A stretch of DNA of 64,000 nucleotides from Robiginitalea myxolifaciens (GCF_900115205.1 NZ_FOYQ01000002.1:1054001-1118000); one strand, 5' to 3'. Shown: positions 42,017 through 51,985, counted from the stretch's first letter. A program made the numbers and translations. Notes: generated from the sequence alone by a model not told the origin.

Positions 42017-43525
42017 ATGAAACGTATTTTCACTTTCATCCTGACCGGACTGTGCCTGAGCGCCAGTGCACAAACCATTAACGATGTCCTGAGGTATAGC
42101 CTGGAGGACGTGCAGGGAACGGCGAGATTTCAATCCATGAGCGGGGCTTTCGGAGCCCTGGGTGGTGATCTCTCTGCGATTGCTATCAACCCGGCAGGAA
42201 CCGCGGTATTCGAGAACGGAATCATGTCGGTAAGTGCTTCCAATTACCATCGGGATAATCTTTCCGGTTTTGCATCGGACCTGACCCAGGTAACCGACAA
42301 TTCCCTGGATGTTAACCAGGCGGGAGGTGTATTTGTCTTTAAGAGCGGCAGCAACTCGGATTGGAGCAAAATAGCCGTGGGGATCAATTACGAATTGGTA
42401 CGCAATTTCGATAATCGCGTTCGTGCAGTGGGCAGTACAGCCATAGGGCTGGACAATTACTTCCTCAATTTTGCCCAAGGTGTGCCCCTTGGCCCCCTGC
42501 GTGTCCAGGATGGGGAGACCATTGCCGATGCCTACCTCGATATAGGGGGTGGTCTGGGCTTTGCAGACCAACAGGCATTCCTCGGTTTCCAGGCAGGATT
42601 TATTGATCCCGTGGATCCGGACGACGATAACAATACCCAGTATTTGTCCAATAGCGAATACAGTACGGTAATCCAGGACTATGAAGAACAAACCAGCGGG
42701 TTTAACAGCAAGTTCAGTGTTACTTTTGCCGGGGCCTACAAGAATAATCTTTATCTGGGGGCTTCCCTGAACGTGCACTCTACGCTTTTCGAGCGCATCA
42801 CTTTTCTGGATGAAAGTGGATACCAGGCCGCGTCTCCTATTCAGTCGGCCCTTTTTGATTCCTTTTTACGATCAGAAGGAAGTGGATTTTCCTTTAACTT
42901 GGGAGCCATCGCGCGCCTGAATGATAATGTTCGTATCGGGGGATCTTACCAGAGTCCGACCTGGTACCGCATCCTGGATGATTTTGCCCAACGGGCAAAC
43001 ACGGATTTCGAGTTTAAAAATCAAAGTATTACTCAGATTAACTTTGGTGTAGTTAACCTTTTTGAGGCCTACACCATCCGAACTCCGGCGAAGTATACCG
43101 GAAGTCTGGCCCTGGTCTTCGGACCTCAGGGACTCCTGAGTTTCGATTACGACTACCAGGATTTCTCAACGGCCCAACTACGTCCGGTAAACGATCCGAA
43201 CTTTTCAGCGGAAAACGACTTCATAAGCGAGCAATTGGGAGCAGTTTCCACCTTCCGTCTTGGCGGTGAATATCGGATCGAAAACTGGAGCTTGCGCGGT
43301 GGCTACCGCTATCAGCAAAGCCCTTATAAGGACAATGACTTATGGGGCGATCTGGAAGGTTATTCTGCAGGTCTGGGATATTCCTGGGGGCCGAATCGTA
43401 TTGACCTTGCTTATTCCCGTACCGATCAGGATACCGCAGTATCTCTTTACGACGGTGGATTGTCCGATATCGGTGTGAATCGCATCAACACCCTGGTAAC
43501 TTTAAGTTATACGATAAACTTCTAG
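42017..43525 (+). CDS. FadL/OmpP1 family outer-membrane transport protein
   Basis: A 502-residue outer-membrane beta-barrel with a signal peptide (residues 1-19, ending ASAQ). The N-terminal TINDVLRYSLEDVQGTARFQSMSGAFGALGGDLSAIAINPAG is the standard plug region of OmpP1/FadL/TodX proteins, and the body alternates aromatic beta strands, ending VTLSYTINF. Such proteins import hydrophobic compounds such as fatty acids or aromatics. It begins 47 bases after the repeat-rich lipoprotein gene on the same strand, with no terminator seen between, so the two may be co-transcribed. Confidence 0.88.
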   Translation: MKRIFTFILTGLCLSASAQTINDVLRYSLEDVQGTARFQSMSGAFGALGGDLSAIAINPAGTAVFENGIMSVSASNYHRDNLSGFASDLTQVTDNSLDVNQAGGVFVFKSGSNSDWSKIAVGINYELVRNFDNRVRAVGSTAIGLDNYFLNFAQGVPLGPLRVQDGETIADAYLDIGGGLGFADQQAFLGFQAGFIDPVDPDDDNNTQYLSNSEYSTVIQDYEEQTSGFNSKFSVTFAGAYKNNLYLGASLNVHSTLFERITFLDESGYQAASPIQSALFDSFLRSEGSGFSFNLGAIARLNDNVRIGGSYQSPTWYRILDDFAQRANTDFEFKNQSITQINFGVVNLFEAYTIRTPAKYTGSLALVFGPQGLLSFDYDYQDFSTAQLRPVNDPNFSAENDFISEQLGAVSTFRLGGEYRIENWSLRGGYRYQQSPYKDNDLWGDLEGYSAGLGYSWGPNRIDLAYSRTDQDTAVSLYDGGLSDIGVNRINTLVTLSYTINF

Positions 43526-43542
43526 ACGCTATCAGTCAAAAC

Positions 43543-43573
43543 AAAAAAGCGACCCGAACAGGTCGCTTTTTTT
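43543..43573. terminator. Bidirectional terminator between the FadL-like and T9SS genes
   Basis: AAAAAAGCGACC (43543-43554), six-base loop, GGTCGCTTTTTTT (43561-43573): a nine-pair core flanked by A and T runs that can work on both strands. Confidence 0.85.
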
Positions 43574-43630
43574 GTTTATTGCTTTCTTGGTATTCAGAGG
43601 ATCAACCCTTCGGGTAAGTGATACCGGGAA

Positions 43631-45028
43631 TTAGCGCTTCAGGGTAAAGTGCGCCCTGATGGTATTGGCCACCACAATTCCACTTTCGTCCCTGCTGTAT
43701 TCCAGTCGGAACCAGTAATCCGAGGCAGGCATTGGACGCCCGTTGAAGCTACCATCCCATCCCAGGGAGGTTTCGTCGATTTGCTTGAGCAGTTTTCCGT
43801 AACGATCAAAAATAAAAACCACAGGGTCGATCAAGGTCTCAATTCCTTTGACCTGCCAGGTATCGTTGAAGGTATCGTTATTCGGCGTAAAGAATTTGGG
43901 GTATCCCACCACCAGGAATTCAATAGGTTCTGTAGTCCCGCAACCATTCTTATCATTAATGATCAAGGTGTTGATTCCAGGAGGAACATCGCGAAAAATG
44001 GAATCGTCCTGGAAGGGACCATTGTTGATGGCGAATTCATAATCCCCATCTCCCTGTACAAAGACCTGAATATTGTTCTGATCTGAAAGATCGTCCAGGA
44101 TATCTACCCGGTCCAAGACCGGTACGCCATACCAGGTAATAAGAATATCATCGGTAATGGTCGTAGCCAACGTTGTGAGAATCTCCACGTAGTATCTACC
44201 GGAAATAGGGCTTACCACGGTAAATTCAGTTTCCCCGGGACCATCTGCTAATTGGGCGTCGATAACGCCATCGTCCTCATAATCAACAGACCAGGTTACA
44301 TTGGCTATGTCGGGTCCGGCTGGCGAATTCAATGCACTTAGAACGATATCCGGATCTCCTTCACAGGCTACGATATCCAGTCCGAGGAACTCGTCGCGCA
44401 GGGTACAATCCAGCGCATTGTCCTGATCTGCGTCTACCGAATTTCCGGTAAACGTAAGGGAATAGGGCTCGGGGTCACCATCGAAATTGGTGTTGTAATT
44501 ATTGATTAAGAGGTAATAGATTTCACCGGGTTGCACATCGATCCACTCATCGTAAGTATTTTGACTTCCCTTGACAAAGGGTTGGCCGGCCTGACCATTC
44601 TCTGGGTTTACGCCAACGCCGGTAAAGCGCGTATCGTTAACCTCGTAATTGCAGCGAATAGGCTGTGCGGTCCCATTGGAGATATCCCCACAGTCCACAT
44701 CCGGACCATAGAGGGCAAAATCCCACTCGGCCGTATCGGACAGGGCTTCAATATCAAAGCCAACCTGCCCTCCGGTTCCTGCGCGGAATACGTACCAGGA
44801 AGTGTTGTTTTCAATGTTTGCAGAAGCAACGCTCCCTTTTTCAAGGCAGCCGCTCTGTCGAATGACGTCCGGGTCAAAATCGTCGATATCTCCACCCCCA
44901 TCGGCAAAGTTCAGAATAGGGGCATCTGCACAGACCGGGATAGCCGAGCGACAATCAGGAGAGTTCTGGGCCTGCAGGCTATAGGTTGCCCACAGGAACG
45001 CCAAAAGGAATACCAGGTTACGAGTCAT
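43631..45028 (-). CDS. T9SS type B sorted surface protein, paralogue 1
   Basis: A 465-residue protein with a signal peptide (ending SLQAQ near residue 20) and a C-terminal type B sorting domain: GYPKFFTPNNDTFNDTWQVKG, IFDRYGKLLKQ, GWDGSFNGRPMPASDYWFRLEY, ending FTLKR. This directs export by the type IX secretion system. The N-terminal domain starts SPDCRSAIPVC, with NTSWYVFRAG and EIYYLLINNYN, and is shared with the next gene. It is probably a surface adhesin or gliding-related protein. It has no operon partner other than the paralogue 128 bases upstream. Confidence 0.9.
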   Translation of the reverse strand: MTRNLVFLLAFLWATYSLQAQNSPDCRSAIPVCADAPILNFADGGGDIDDFDPDVIRQSGCLEKGSVASANIENNTSWYVFRAGTGGQVGFDIEALSDTAEWDFALYGPDVDCGDISNGTAQPIRCNYEVNDTRFTGVGVNPENGQAGQPFVKGSQNTYDEWIDVQPGEIYYLLINNYNTNFDGDPEPYSLTFTGNSVDADQDNALDCTLRDEFLGLDIVACEGDPDIVLSALNSPAGPDIANVTWSVDYEDDGVIDAQLADGPGETEFTVVSPISGRYYVEILTTLATTITDDILITWYGVPVLDRVDILDDLSDQNNIQVFVQGDGDYEFAINNGPFQDDSIFRDVPPGINTLIINDKNGCGTTEPIEFLVVGYPKFFTPNNDTFNDTWQVKGIETLIDPVVFIFDRYGKLLKQIDETSLGWDGSFNGRPMPASDYWFRLEYSRDESGIVVANTIRAHFTLKR

Positions 45029-45155
45029 AGCAAAACGGGGCGCGTTTTTACCTATTGATAACTCGCTGCCTATCGTATTATTATGCGTTTGCCGAAGAAT
45101 TTGACCATTTATCGATGAAACGCATGGTCTGTACCCGAATTCTGGAATTCAGGCC

Positions 45156-46970
45156 TTACCTTCTCAGGGAAAAGTGAGCATTGAGGAAGCGGGCCTCGAC
45201 CCGCTGGCCAGAGGAATCGGTATATTCCAGGCGAAACCAATAGTCGGTCGCAGGCATGGGGCGCCCATTGTAATTTCCGTCCCATGAAGCCGTATTGGGA
45301 TTGAGTTGGACCAATAACTTCCCGTAGCGATCAAAAATGCTCAGGATCGGATCGGTCAGGGTTTCCATACCAAAAACTTCCCACTGCTGATTGTAAACAT
45401 CTCCATTCGGAGTGAAAAACAGGGGGAATCCGACTACAGTAATAGTTTCGGTTATCTCCCCACACCCAAGGGCATCCTGCATACTCAGCTGGTGTTCCCC
45501 GGGAGGAACGCCATGGAAGACCGGGTCGGATTGAAAGGCGCCCCCATTAAGGGCATACCTGAAGTCCCCGGCTACGGCCGGGACAACGGTAATGGTATTG
45601 TTTGCTTGTAAATCATCGACCTGGATTTGTCCAATTGCAGGAGCCACGGATTCAGAGACCACTACGGTACGTATGAGTTCACAGTCCGAAGCTGAACCGG
45701 ATCGTGTTGCTGTCAGGGAATATGTTCCGGCAGCAGTAACGGTAATTCCGGGGCTGGTCTCCCCCGTATCCCAGCTATAGGTTACCCCACTTTCGGGTTG
45801 GGATAGCCCGATAAACGCCGACCCACCCTGAGCACAGATGAAGGCTTCCTCAGGGAAATCCATCAGCGGTGCCTGCACGGCTTCCAATTGAAAGGATTGG
45901 GTAGCATCGAAACAGTCGGGATTCTCGACGGAGGTCATCCGGACATAAATGGTTTGGGTACCAGGCGACAAGTTTAATGTCTGATCCAGGGGATTCCGCC
46001 CCTGCTGGGCATCCAAAAGGCTGTTGTGGTAACTTATCCGATAGTCAGAAGCGTTCTGACTCCCTAATACTTCCGGATCCTTGGAAGCCAGATTAAAGGT
46101 ATTGTTTGCACCGCAGGCACTGACATCGCTTACCGGCTCCGCCATAGGATTCGGGCTGAATCCTACCTGTACATCACTGATCTCCTGAGAGCCATCAGGC
46201 ATCAGAATCCGTACGCGGTACAAGGCCGGTGTACTTACATTCAAGGTAGGTTGGGTTTCCGCGCTTAAAAGCTGGAATCCGGTCCCCGTTTCGGCAAACC
46301 ATTCATAGGATACGGCTCCACTCGTTGTGGCATCCAAAGGAATCACATCGCCCTGGCACGCGGCAACAGGAGGTCCCAACAAGTTGCTGATTATGGAACA
46401 GTCGAGCGCATCATAGGGGTTTGTCGTGAATATTTCCCCGGAAAACTGAATTGCAAAGCCGGAATTGGTATTACTGAAGTTATTGATCAGCAACAAATAC
46501 TCTTCCCCGGGCTGCACATCGAGCCAGGGCTCGTACTGCAAACTACTGGTATCCCCGGTGGGATCCTCCCCTACTCCCATGAAAGACTTCTGGTCCCGGT
46601 TGTCAAAAAAGTTACACCGGACAGGATCCCCAAGGGCGTTGCAGTCCGTAGCGCGATAGAGCGCAAAATCCCAGTCTTCGGAAGGGTCAAAAGAGATGTT
46701 GAATCCCAATTGCCCCGAAGCCCCGGTACGAAAACGATACCAGGCCGAGTTTGATTCAATAAACCCGGTTTGAGTAGGCTCCAGACATCCCGATTCGGCA
46801 GCTCCCGAAAAATCATCCAGCCCGTAGCCCTGTGTACCGCCGTTTACCGGCGTGTTGCTGCAAATGGGGATAGCCGTGCTGCAATCCGGGGATATCTGGG
46901 CGGAAACACCCATTGAAATCCCGAAAATGCAAACGGCGAAAAAGCCGGTTTGTAGCTTGAATCTCGGCAT
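45156..46970 (-). CDS. T9SS type B sorted surface protein, paralogue 2
   Basis: A 604-residue protein with a signal peptide (ending GVSAQ). The N-terminal domain parallels paralogue 1: SPDCSTAIPICSNTPV, ESNSAWYRFRTGASGQLGFN and EYLLLINNFSNT. It has about 140 extra residues of immunoglobulin-like beta strands in the middle. The sorting domain is present (GFPLFFTPNGDVYNQQWEVFG, IFDRYGKLLVQ, PATDYWFRLEY, ending FSLRR). The start is the ATG at 46970, not the TTG five codons upstream. It is a surface protein of unknown ligand, probably a duplicate of the downstream gene. Confidence 0.9.
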   Translation of the reverse strand: MPRFKLQTGFFAVCIFGISMGVSAQISPDCSTAIPICSNTPVNGGTQGYGLDDFSGAAESGCLEPTQTGFIESNSAWYRFRTGASGQLGFNISFDPSEDWDFALYRATDCNALGDPVRCNFFDNRDQKSFMGVGEDPTGDTSSLQYEPWLDVQPGEEYLLLINNFSNTNSGFAIQFSGEIFTTNPYDALDCSIISNLLGPPVAACQGDVIPLDATTSGAVSYEWFAETGTGFQLLSAETQPTLNVSTPALYRVRILMPDGSQEISDVQVGFSPNPMAEPVSDVSACGANNTFNLASKDPEVLGSQNASDYRISYHNSLLDAQQGRNPLDQTLNLSPGTQTIYVRMTSVENPDCFDATQSFQLEAVQAPLMDFPEEAFICAQGGSAFIGLSQPESGVTYSWDTGETSPGITVTAAGTYSLTATRSGSASDCELIRTVVVSESVAPAIGQIQVDDLQANNTITVVPAVAGDFRYALNGGAFQSDPVFHGVPPGEHQLSMQDALGCGEITETITVVGFPLFFTPNGDVYNQQWEVFGMETLTDPILSIFDRYGKLLVQLNPNTASWDGNYNGRPMPATDYWFRLEYTDSSGQRVEARFLNAHFSLRR

Positions 46971-47068
46971 AAAACAGTACTGCAAACTAAAAATACCCCG
47001 AGCTTCTTCTTAACACGAATTTATGTTGTGTAGCCTTGTTTACGGGCTGTTAACTGGCATATTATGTA

Positions 47069-47076
47069 TATCTTTG
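47069..47076 (+). promoter_or_regulatory. folE -7 element (TATCTTTG)
   Basis: An exact TAnnTTTG match 22 bases before the folE ATG. A TTG is not found at the usual spacing. Confidence 0.55.
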
Positions 47077-47098
47077 CCACCTGAAAAGAAAAGGTTCT

Positions 47099-47779
47099 AT
47101 GAAAGGAGATACTACCCTGCAAATGTCCGAAGACTCCCTTGGAGAAGACCATTTTTCCGCTTCGGAGGAAACCCCGCTTCGCGATGATGCATTCCGGCTG
47201 ACCGATGAGGAGAAGATTGACCGCATCACGGATAGTGTCCGGGATATATTACTTACCCTGGGCATGGACCTGGACGATGACAGTCTTAAGGGAACACCAC
47301 TGCGCGTGGCTAAAATGTTTGTCAAGGAAACCTTTGGGGGCCTGCATCCCGACCGTCGCCCTAAGTCTTCCACCTTCGACAACAAGTACAAATACGGGGA
47401 AATGCTCGTGGAGAAAAACATTACCCTCTACAGTACCTGCGAACACCATTTGCTCCCCATTGTCGGAAAGGCTCACATTGCATATATCTCCAATGGCTCG
47501 GTTGTTGGTTTGTCTAAAATGAACCGGATCGTAGATTACTATGCCAAAAGGCCGCAGGTTCAGGAAAGACTCAATATCCAGATCGTCCGAGAACTTCAGG
47601 AAGTTTTGGGAACTCCTGATGTCGCCTGTGTGATAGACGCCAAGCACCTGTGTGTAAATTCCCGCGGAATCCGCGATGTAGCCAGTTCAACGGTTACTGC
47701 CGAATACGGAGGAAAATTTAAGGAAGAAGCCGTGCGTAAGGAATTCCTGGAGTATATTAACCTGGAAACCGAATTTTAA
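47099..47779 (+). CDS. folE: GTP cyclohydrolase I
   Basis: A 226-residue type IA enzyme. The zinc-binding CEHHLLP is near residue 118, followed by [36 protein letters not shown] (substrate pocket) and, near 180, [14 protein letters not shown] with the second conserved Cys. It converts GTP to dihydroneopterin triphosphate, the first step of folate and pterin synthesis, so it complements folP at 28 kb. An acidic extension (residues 1-40) precedes the core. It is the first gene of the cysS/yidD/lgt run. Confidence 0.95.
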   Translation: MKGDTTLQMSEDSLGEDHFSASEETPLRDDAFRLTDEEKIDRITDSVRDILLTLGMDLDDDSLKGTPLRVAKMFVKETFGGLHPDRRPKSSTFDNKYKYGEMLVEKNITLYSTCEHHLLPIVGKAHIAYISNGSVVGLSKMNRIVDYYAKRPQVQERLNIQIVRELQEVLGTPDVACVIDAKHLCVNSRGIRDVASSTVTAEYGGKFKEEAVRKEFLEYINLETEF

Positions 47780-47790
47780 GCCCAAACTTC

Positions 47791-49269
47791 ATGGCCCTTT
47801 ACAGCGAGCAACGCCTGATGGTCCACAATTCCCTTAGCGGGAAGAAAGAGCTTTTCGAACCCCTTCACGAAGGTTATGTAGGCATGTATGTCTGCGGCCC
47901 CACTGTTTACAGCAATGTCCATCTGGGGAATTGCCGCACCTTCATGTCGTTCGACATGATTTTTCGCTACCTGCGCCACCTGGGTTATAAAGTGCGCTAT
48001 GTCCGCAATATTACTGATGCCGGGCATTTGGAGGACGATGCCGATCAGGGAGAAGACAAAATCGCAAAAAAGGCACGCCTGGAGCAAATTGAACCTATGG
48101 AAGTTGTCCAGCGGTATACAGTGGATTTTCACAATATCCTGGAAAAATTCAACTTCCTTCCTCCGAGTATCGAACCTACCGCTACAGGACATATCGTGGA
48201 GCAAATTGAGATTATTAAGGTAATTCTGGATAAGGGCTACGCTTACGAAAAGAACGGATCCGTATATTTTGACGTGGTCAAATTCAACAGCGACCACGAA
48301 TACGGGAAACTCAGCGGTCGTAAGCTCGAAGACATGATCGCCAATACGCGGGAGCTCACTGCCCAGGACGAAAAGAAAAATCCTCAGGACTTTGCCCTTT
48401 GGAAACGCGCAGAACCGCAACATATCATGCGCTGGCCATCGCCATGGGGGGAAGGTTTTCCCGGATGGCATCTGGAATGTACCGTAATGAGTACCAAATA
48501 CCTGGGCGAGACTTTTGATATACACGGCGGGGGAATGGACCTCAAATTTCCACATCACGAGTGTGAGATTGCCCAGGCCGAAGCCAGCAATGACGTTTCA
48601 CCCGTTCGCTACTGGCTCCATGCCAATATGCTTACCCTGAACGGAAAAAAAATGGCCAAATCCACTGGGAATAACCTGCTTCCCCATGAAATCTTTACCG
48701 GGGATAATCCTACCCTGAGTAAGGCCTACACCGCGAGCGTGGTTCGCTTTTTTATGATGCAGGCGCACTATACCAGCATCCTGGATTTGAGCGATGATGC
48801 TCTACTGGCAGCTGAGAAAGGGTACAACCGGCTCATGGATGCCCTGGATCTGCTGGGCAACCTGAATACGGGCAAGCAATCCGATATGGATGTGGCTGCC
48901 TGGAAACAGCGCTGCTACGACGCCATGAACGACGATTTCAACAGCCCGGTTCTGATCGCGCAGTTGTTTGAGGCGGTTAAGACCATTAATCTGGTCAACG
49001 ACGGGAAAGCTTCCCTTACCCAAGAAGACCTGGCTGTGCTCACCGAGGTCATGAACGCCTTTGTATTTGATGTTTTGGGATTGGAAACCCGCACGGGAGC
49101 CGGGGTGGAGAGTAACAAACTGGAAGGCGTAGTAGGTTTACTGATCGAATTGCGCAACGCCGCCAGAGCCAACAAGGACTACGCCACTTCGGATCGTATC
49201 CGGGACGAACTAGCCGCTATGGGCATTCAGCTGAAAGACGGAAAAGAAGGGACAACCTTCTCGATCTAA
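47791..49269 (+). CDS. cysS: Cysteinyl-tRNA synthetase
   Basis: A 492-residue class I synthetase. The N terminus has [16 protein letters not shown] (zinc Cys and HIGH-equivalent HLGN), further zinc ligands in GWHLECT and HHECE near 230-250, and the second class I motif as KKMAKSTGN, with Ala in place of the usual Ser of KMSKS. This substitution is common in Bacteroidota enzymes. It charges tRNA-Cys. It lies 11 bases after folE and five bases before yidD, in one run of genes. Confidence 0.96.
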   Translation: MALYSEQRLMVHNSLSGKKELFEPLHEGYVGMYVCGPTVYSNVHLGNCRTFMSFDMIFRYLRHLGYKVRYVRNITDAGHLEDDADQGEDKIAKKARLEQIEPMEVVQRYTVDFHNILEKFNFLPPSIEPTATGHIVEQIEIIKVILDKGYAYEKNGSVYFDVVKFNSDHEYGKLSGRKLEDMIANTRELTAQDEKKNPQDFALWKRAEPQHIMRWPSPWGEGFPGWHLECTVMSTKYLGETFDIHGGGMDLKFPHHECEIAQAEASNDVSPVRYWLHANMLTLNGKKMAKSTGNNLLPHEIFTGDNPTLSKAYTASVVRFFMMQAHYTSILDLSDDALLAAEKGYNRLMDALDLLGNLNTGKQSDMDVAAWKQRCYDAMNDDFNSPVLIAQLFEAVKTINLVNDGKASLTQEDLAVLTEVMNAFVFDVLGLETRTGAGVESNKLEGVVGLLIELRNAARANKDYATSDRIRDELAAMGIQLKDGKEGTTFSI

Positions 49270-49274
49270 CCGTT

Positions 49275-49526
49275 ATGGGCGCTTCCCGAAACCCCCTGGT
49301 AACCTTGGCCATTGGTCTGGTACGGTTTTATCAGCGGTACATTTCCCCCTTGACCCCGCCTTCATGCCGATATGCACCAACCTGTTCCCACTATACTGTG
49401 GAAGCCTTGCAAGTCCACGGATTTTTTAAGGGAGGATGGCTCGCATTGAAAAGGATTTTTAGTTGCCATCCGTGGGGCGGATCAGGTTATGATCCGGTCC
49501 CAAAAAAGGATGCTAAGGAAGCCTGA
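49275..49526 (+). CDS. yidD: Membrane protein insertion efficiency factor YidD
   Basis: An 83-residue protein with the YidD pattern: [38 protein letters not shown], with two conserved Cys, then [19 protein letters not shown]. It helps YidC/Sec insertion of inner-membrane proteins. It begins five bases after cysS. It is usually found next to rpmH/rnpA; placement between cysS and lgt is common in Bacteroidota. Confidence 0.93.
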   Translation: MGASRNPLVTLAIGLVRFYQRYISPLTPPSCRYAPTCSHYTVEALQVHGFFKGGWLALKRIFSCHPWGGSGYDPVPKKDAKEA

Positions 49527-49561
49527 TGGATTTAGTATCTTAGCCCTCAAAACAGCCGTAT

Positions 49562-50527
49562 ATGTACCTACTTGGGATTACCTGGAACCCGGACGACACC
49601 ATCTTTACCCTCGGTTTCCTGCAGATCAAATACTACAACCTACTATGGATTCTCGCCTTTGTAGTCGGCTGGTTTTTGATGAAGAAAATCTTTACGAACG
49701 AGAACAAAACCACTGAGCAACTCGACTCCCTTTTCATCTATACGGTCATAGCGACGATGCTCGGAGCGCGCCTGGGGCATGTTTTCTTCTACGATTGGGA
49801 TCATTACAAAACACGTTTGGTCGAAATCCTCCTACCCATAAAACAATCCGATGGTGGAAGCCTTTTCGGGCTGATCAATGGCTATGAGTTTACCGGATTT
49901 ACCGGGTTGGCCAGCCATGGGGCTACCCTTGGAATCATCATCGGAATTTACCTGTTTACCCGCAAGCATAAGGGCTTCAAGATGATGTGGATCTTTGACC
50001 GGCTCACCATCCCGGTTGCCATTGGAGCAGCCATGGTACGGCTGGGAAATTTCTTTAATTCTGAAATTAATGGAAAGATAACCGAGGCTACCTCCTTCCT
50101 CGCTACCCGCTTTGTTCGGGATTCAGACGACATGCCAGCCTATCGGGCCATGCAACTGACCGGAAAGCAAGATGTAAATGAAGCTTACAAGGCGCTAACG
50201 AATGATCCGCAATTCGCCTCCATCCTCGAAGGAATTCCTTACCGACATCCGGCCCAACTCTACGAAGCCATTTTTTACGTTGCAATTTTTGGCCTGCTCT
50301 ATTGGTTATACTGGAAGAAAGGAAAAGGTGCACAGTCCGGGTTCTTATTCGGATTATTCATGATCCTGCTTTGGAGTGTGCGTTTTGTAGTGGAATTCGT
50401 TAAGAAAAGTCAGGGTGGCTTCGAAAATCCGGATGGCGTACTTTCTACCGGGCAGTGGTTGAGCATTCCTTTTATTCTACTTGGAATTTTCCTGATGTTT
50501 CGGAAATCCGGTAAAAAAGCGAATTAG
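49562..50527 (+). CDS. lgt: Prolipoprotein diacylglyceryl transferase
   Basis: A 321-residue membrane enzyme with about seven helices. Signatures are the conserved MVRLGNFFNSEINGKIT near 158-175 and YRHPAQLYEA near 225-235; an extra loop with a long acidic part (near 180-215) separates them. It attaches diacylglycerol to the lipobox Cys of prolipoproteins and so processes the many lipoproteins in this window. It follows yidD by about 35 bases and precedes a DUF192 lipoprotein by one base. Confidence 0.94.
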   Translation: MYLLGITWNPDDTIFTLGFLQIKYYNLLWILAFVVGWFLMKKIFTNENKTTEQLDSLFIYTVIATMLGARLGHVFFYDWDHYKTRLVEILLPIKQSDGGSLFGLINGYEFTGFTGLASHGATLGIIIGIYLFTRKHKGFKMMWIFDRLTIPVAIGAAMVRLGNFFNSEINGKITEATSFLATRFVRDSDDMPAYRAMQLTGKQDVNEAYKALTNDPQFASILEGIPYRHPAQLYEAIFYVAIFGLLYWLYWKKGKGAQSGFLFGLFMILLWSVRFVVEFVKKSQGGFENPDGVLSTGQWLSIPFILLGIFLMFRKSGKKAN

Positions 50528-50528
50528 G

Positions 50529-51050
50529 ATGTCCTTGTTTTCTCCTTGGATAAATTCCGCCCGCCTATTCGTGCTCATGAGCTTTGCCTTGGGAGTAATC
50601 TTACTTTCCTCCTGCAAGGACAAACCGCAAAAATTAGAAGAATCGGCGAAAGAAGTCTCCTTTTCCAAGGAAGGCGAGTTACAAGTTTTCTACAGGGAAT
50701 CGGATTCCCTTCTGGCGGAGATCGCTATTGAAATTGCCGATTCTGAGTACGAAACCCAAACCGGGCTCATGTATCGCCGGGAAATGAAAGACACCCAGGG
50801 GATGTTGTTTATTTTTCAGGAGGAAGCCTACCATTCCTTTTACATGAAAAATACCTTGATAGCCCTGGATTTGTTATTCATCGATGCGGACATGCAGGTG
50901 GTGACCATCGCCAAGAATGCCCAACCCTATGATGAAACCGGAATCCCATCTCGGGTTCCTGTTCAGTATGTTCTGGAAATCAAGGCGGGCCTCTCGGATC
51001 GCCTGGGGATTTCAGAAGGAGATCGTATCGCTTTTCAACGTATACCTTAG
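50529..51050 (+). CDS. DUF192 lipoprotein
   Basis: A 173-residue lipoprotein (ILLSSC, Cys near residue 28). The DUF192 core is clear: TGLMYRREMKDTQGMLFIFQEEAYHSFYMKNTLIALDLLFID and AQPYDETGIPSRVPVQYVLEIKAG. Related proteins are small periplasmic beta-barrels with unknown function. The gene starts one base after lgt and lies at the end of the folE to lgt run, so it should be co-transcribed. Confidence 0.9.
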   Translation: MSLFSPWINSARLFVLMSFALGVILLSSCKDKPQKLEESAKEVSFSKEGELQVFYRESDSLLAEIAIEIADSEYETQTGLMYRREMKDTQGMLFIFQEEAYHSFYMKNTLIALDLLFIDADMQVVTIAKNAQPYDETGIPSRVPVQYVLEIKAGLSDRLGISEGDRIAFQRIP

Positions 51051-51071
51051 GTCCCTTTAACGCTACTAAAA

Positions 51072-51617
51072 ATGGCTGCTCAGCCCAATTATCTGCTCGA
51101 AGGATTCGAAACAGAACGCTTGTTACTGAGGTGTTTCAGACCTGAAGACCAGCAAAAGTGGCTGGAATTCTTTCTGGACCCCTCCAGTACAGCCTATTGG
51201 GAAGGGATTCCCGCCGACCCTGAGCAAGCATGTCGCGAACAATTCGAAAGGCTCTTTGAACGCTACGAAAAAGGGCTTGGGGGAATGAATGCCTTGATTG
51301 AAAAATCCAGTGACCAGTTAGCCGGAATGTGTGGCCTCCTGGTCCAGGACATAGATGGCATCCAAGAGTTGGAAATAGGCTATTCCCTGCTTACTCCATT
51401 TCGGGGGAAGGGGTACGCCAGCGAAGCAGCCAGGCTATGTCGGGATACGGCGTTTGAGAACCGCTGGACACCCAGTCTGATCTCTATCATCCACAGGGAT
51501 AACACCCCTTCAATGCGGGTGGCCGAGGGCCTGGGCATGAAGCGGGACAAACAGACTGTTTATAAGGACAATCCGGTGTGGATCTACCGAATCCACAACG
51601 ATTCCGACACGTCCTGA
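51072..51617 (+). CDS. GNAT family N-acetyltransferase (RimJ-like)
   Basis: A 181-residue GNAT of the RimJ/RimL group. It begins ETERLLLRCFRPEDQQKWLEFF, has the core IQELEIGYSLLTPFRGKGYASEAARLC with the acetyl-CoA P-loop at about residues 118-124 and ends with a SMRVAEGLGMKRD segment. The substrate (protein N terminus, amino group or small molecule) is not predictable. It begins 22 bases after the DUF192 gene. Confidence 0.9.
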   Translation: MAAQPNYLLEGFETERLLLRCFRPEDQQKWLEFFLDPSSTAYWEGIPADPEQACREQFERLFERYEKGLGGMNALIEKSSDQLAGMCGLLVQDIDGIQELEIGYSLLTPFRGKGYASEAARLCRDTAFENRWTPSLISIIHRDNTPSMRVAEGLGMKRDKQTVYKDNPVWIYRIHNDSDTS

Positions 51618-51631
51618 ATGCTTAAAGTTTA

Positions 51632-51841
51632 TTAGCGGTTTTTGGTCGAGCAGGTCGACAAACCAAAGGGTGCATATAGCGGGCAAAAACTAATGAAACT
51701 CGTCAGTAAAAAGACACCGGCGAGAATTAACAAAACCAGCCCGAGGGTTCCCGAGATGGTCCCCGTATAATACAAGACGCCAATGACCGCAGCTGCGATA
51801 AAGCGAACAATCCGGTCGGTACTTCCCATATTCTTTTTCAT
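51632..51841 (-). CDS. DUF2892 small membrane protein
   Basis: A 69-residue protein matching the DUF2892 pattern MGSTDRIVRFIAAAVIGVL with two membrane helices (residues 10-25 and 32-52) and a CPLYAPFGLSTCSTKNR end in which the two Cys resemble the C-terminal part of YgaP-like proteins. The function is unknown; relatives are linked with rhodanese-type sulfur metabolism. It follows the 34-residue protein gene by 39 bases on the same strand. Confidence 0.85.
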   Translation of the reverse strand: MKKNMGSTDRIVRFIAAAVIGVLYYTGTISGTLGLVLLILAGVFLLTSFISFCPLYAPFGLSTCSTKNR

Positions 51842-51880
51842 GATGTTTATTATTTGAAGGTTAATAGCTGTTATTCAAAT

Positions 51881-51985
51881 TCACGCGCCAAAGGATTCAA
51901 TCAGCACCACCAGGCCCCAAATTACCCCAATACAGATAATACATACCAGAGCTAATTTTACGATTTTGGCCTGCTTCCCATTCAT
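51881..51985 (-). CDS. 34-residue single-helix membrane protein
   Basis: An ATG at 51985 opens a frame of 34 residues: a short basic head (MNGKQAKIVK), one hydrophobic helix (LALVCIICIGVIWGLVVL) and a short tail (IESFGA). It lies 39 bases before the DUF2892 gene on the same strand and is probably co-transcribed. The layout, charged head and helix, matches a genuine small membrane protein, but there is no family I recognise. Confidence 0.5.
   Translation of the reverse strand: MNGKQAKIVKLALVCIICIGVIWGLVVLIESFGA

Noticed and set aside
42011-42778. Minus-strand frame of 255 codons antisense to the FadL-like gene
   Set aside because: Contained within a clear barrel gene and without a domain.
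47776-48558. Minus-strand frame of 260 codons antisense to cysS
   Set aside because: A shadow frame; no start context or domain.
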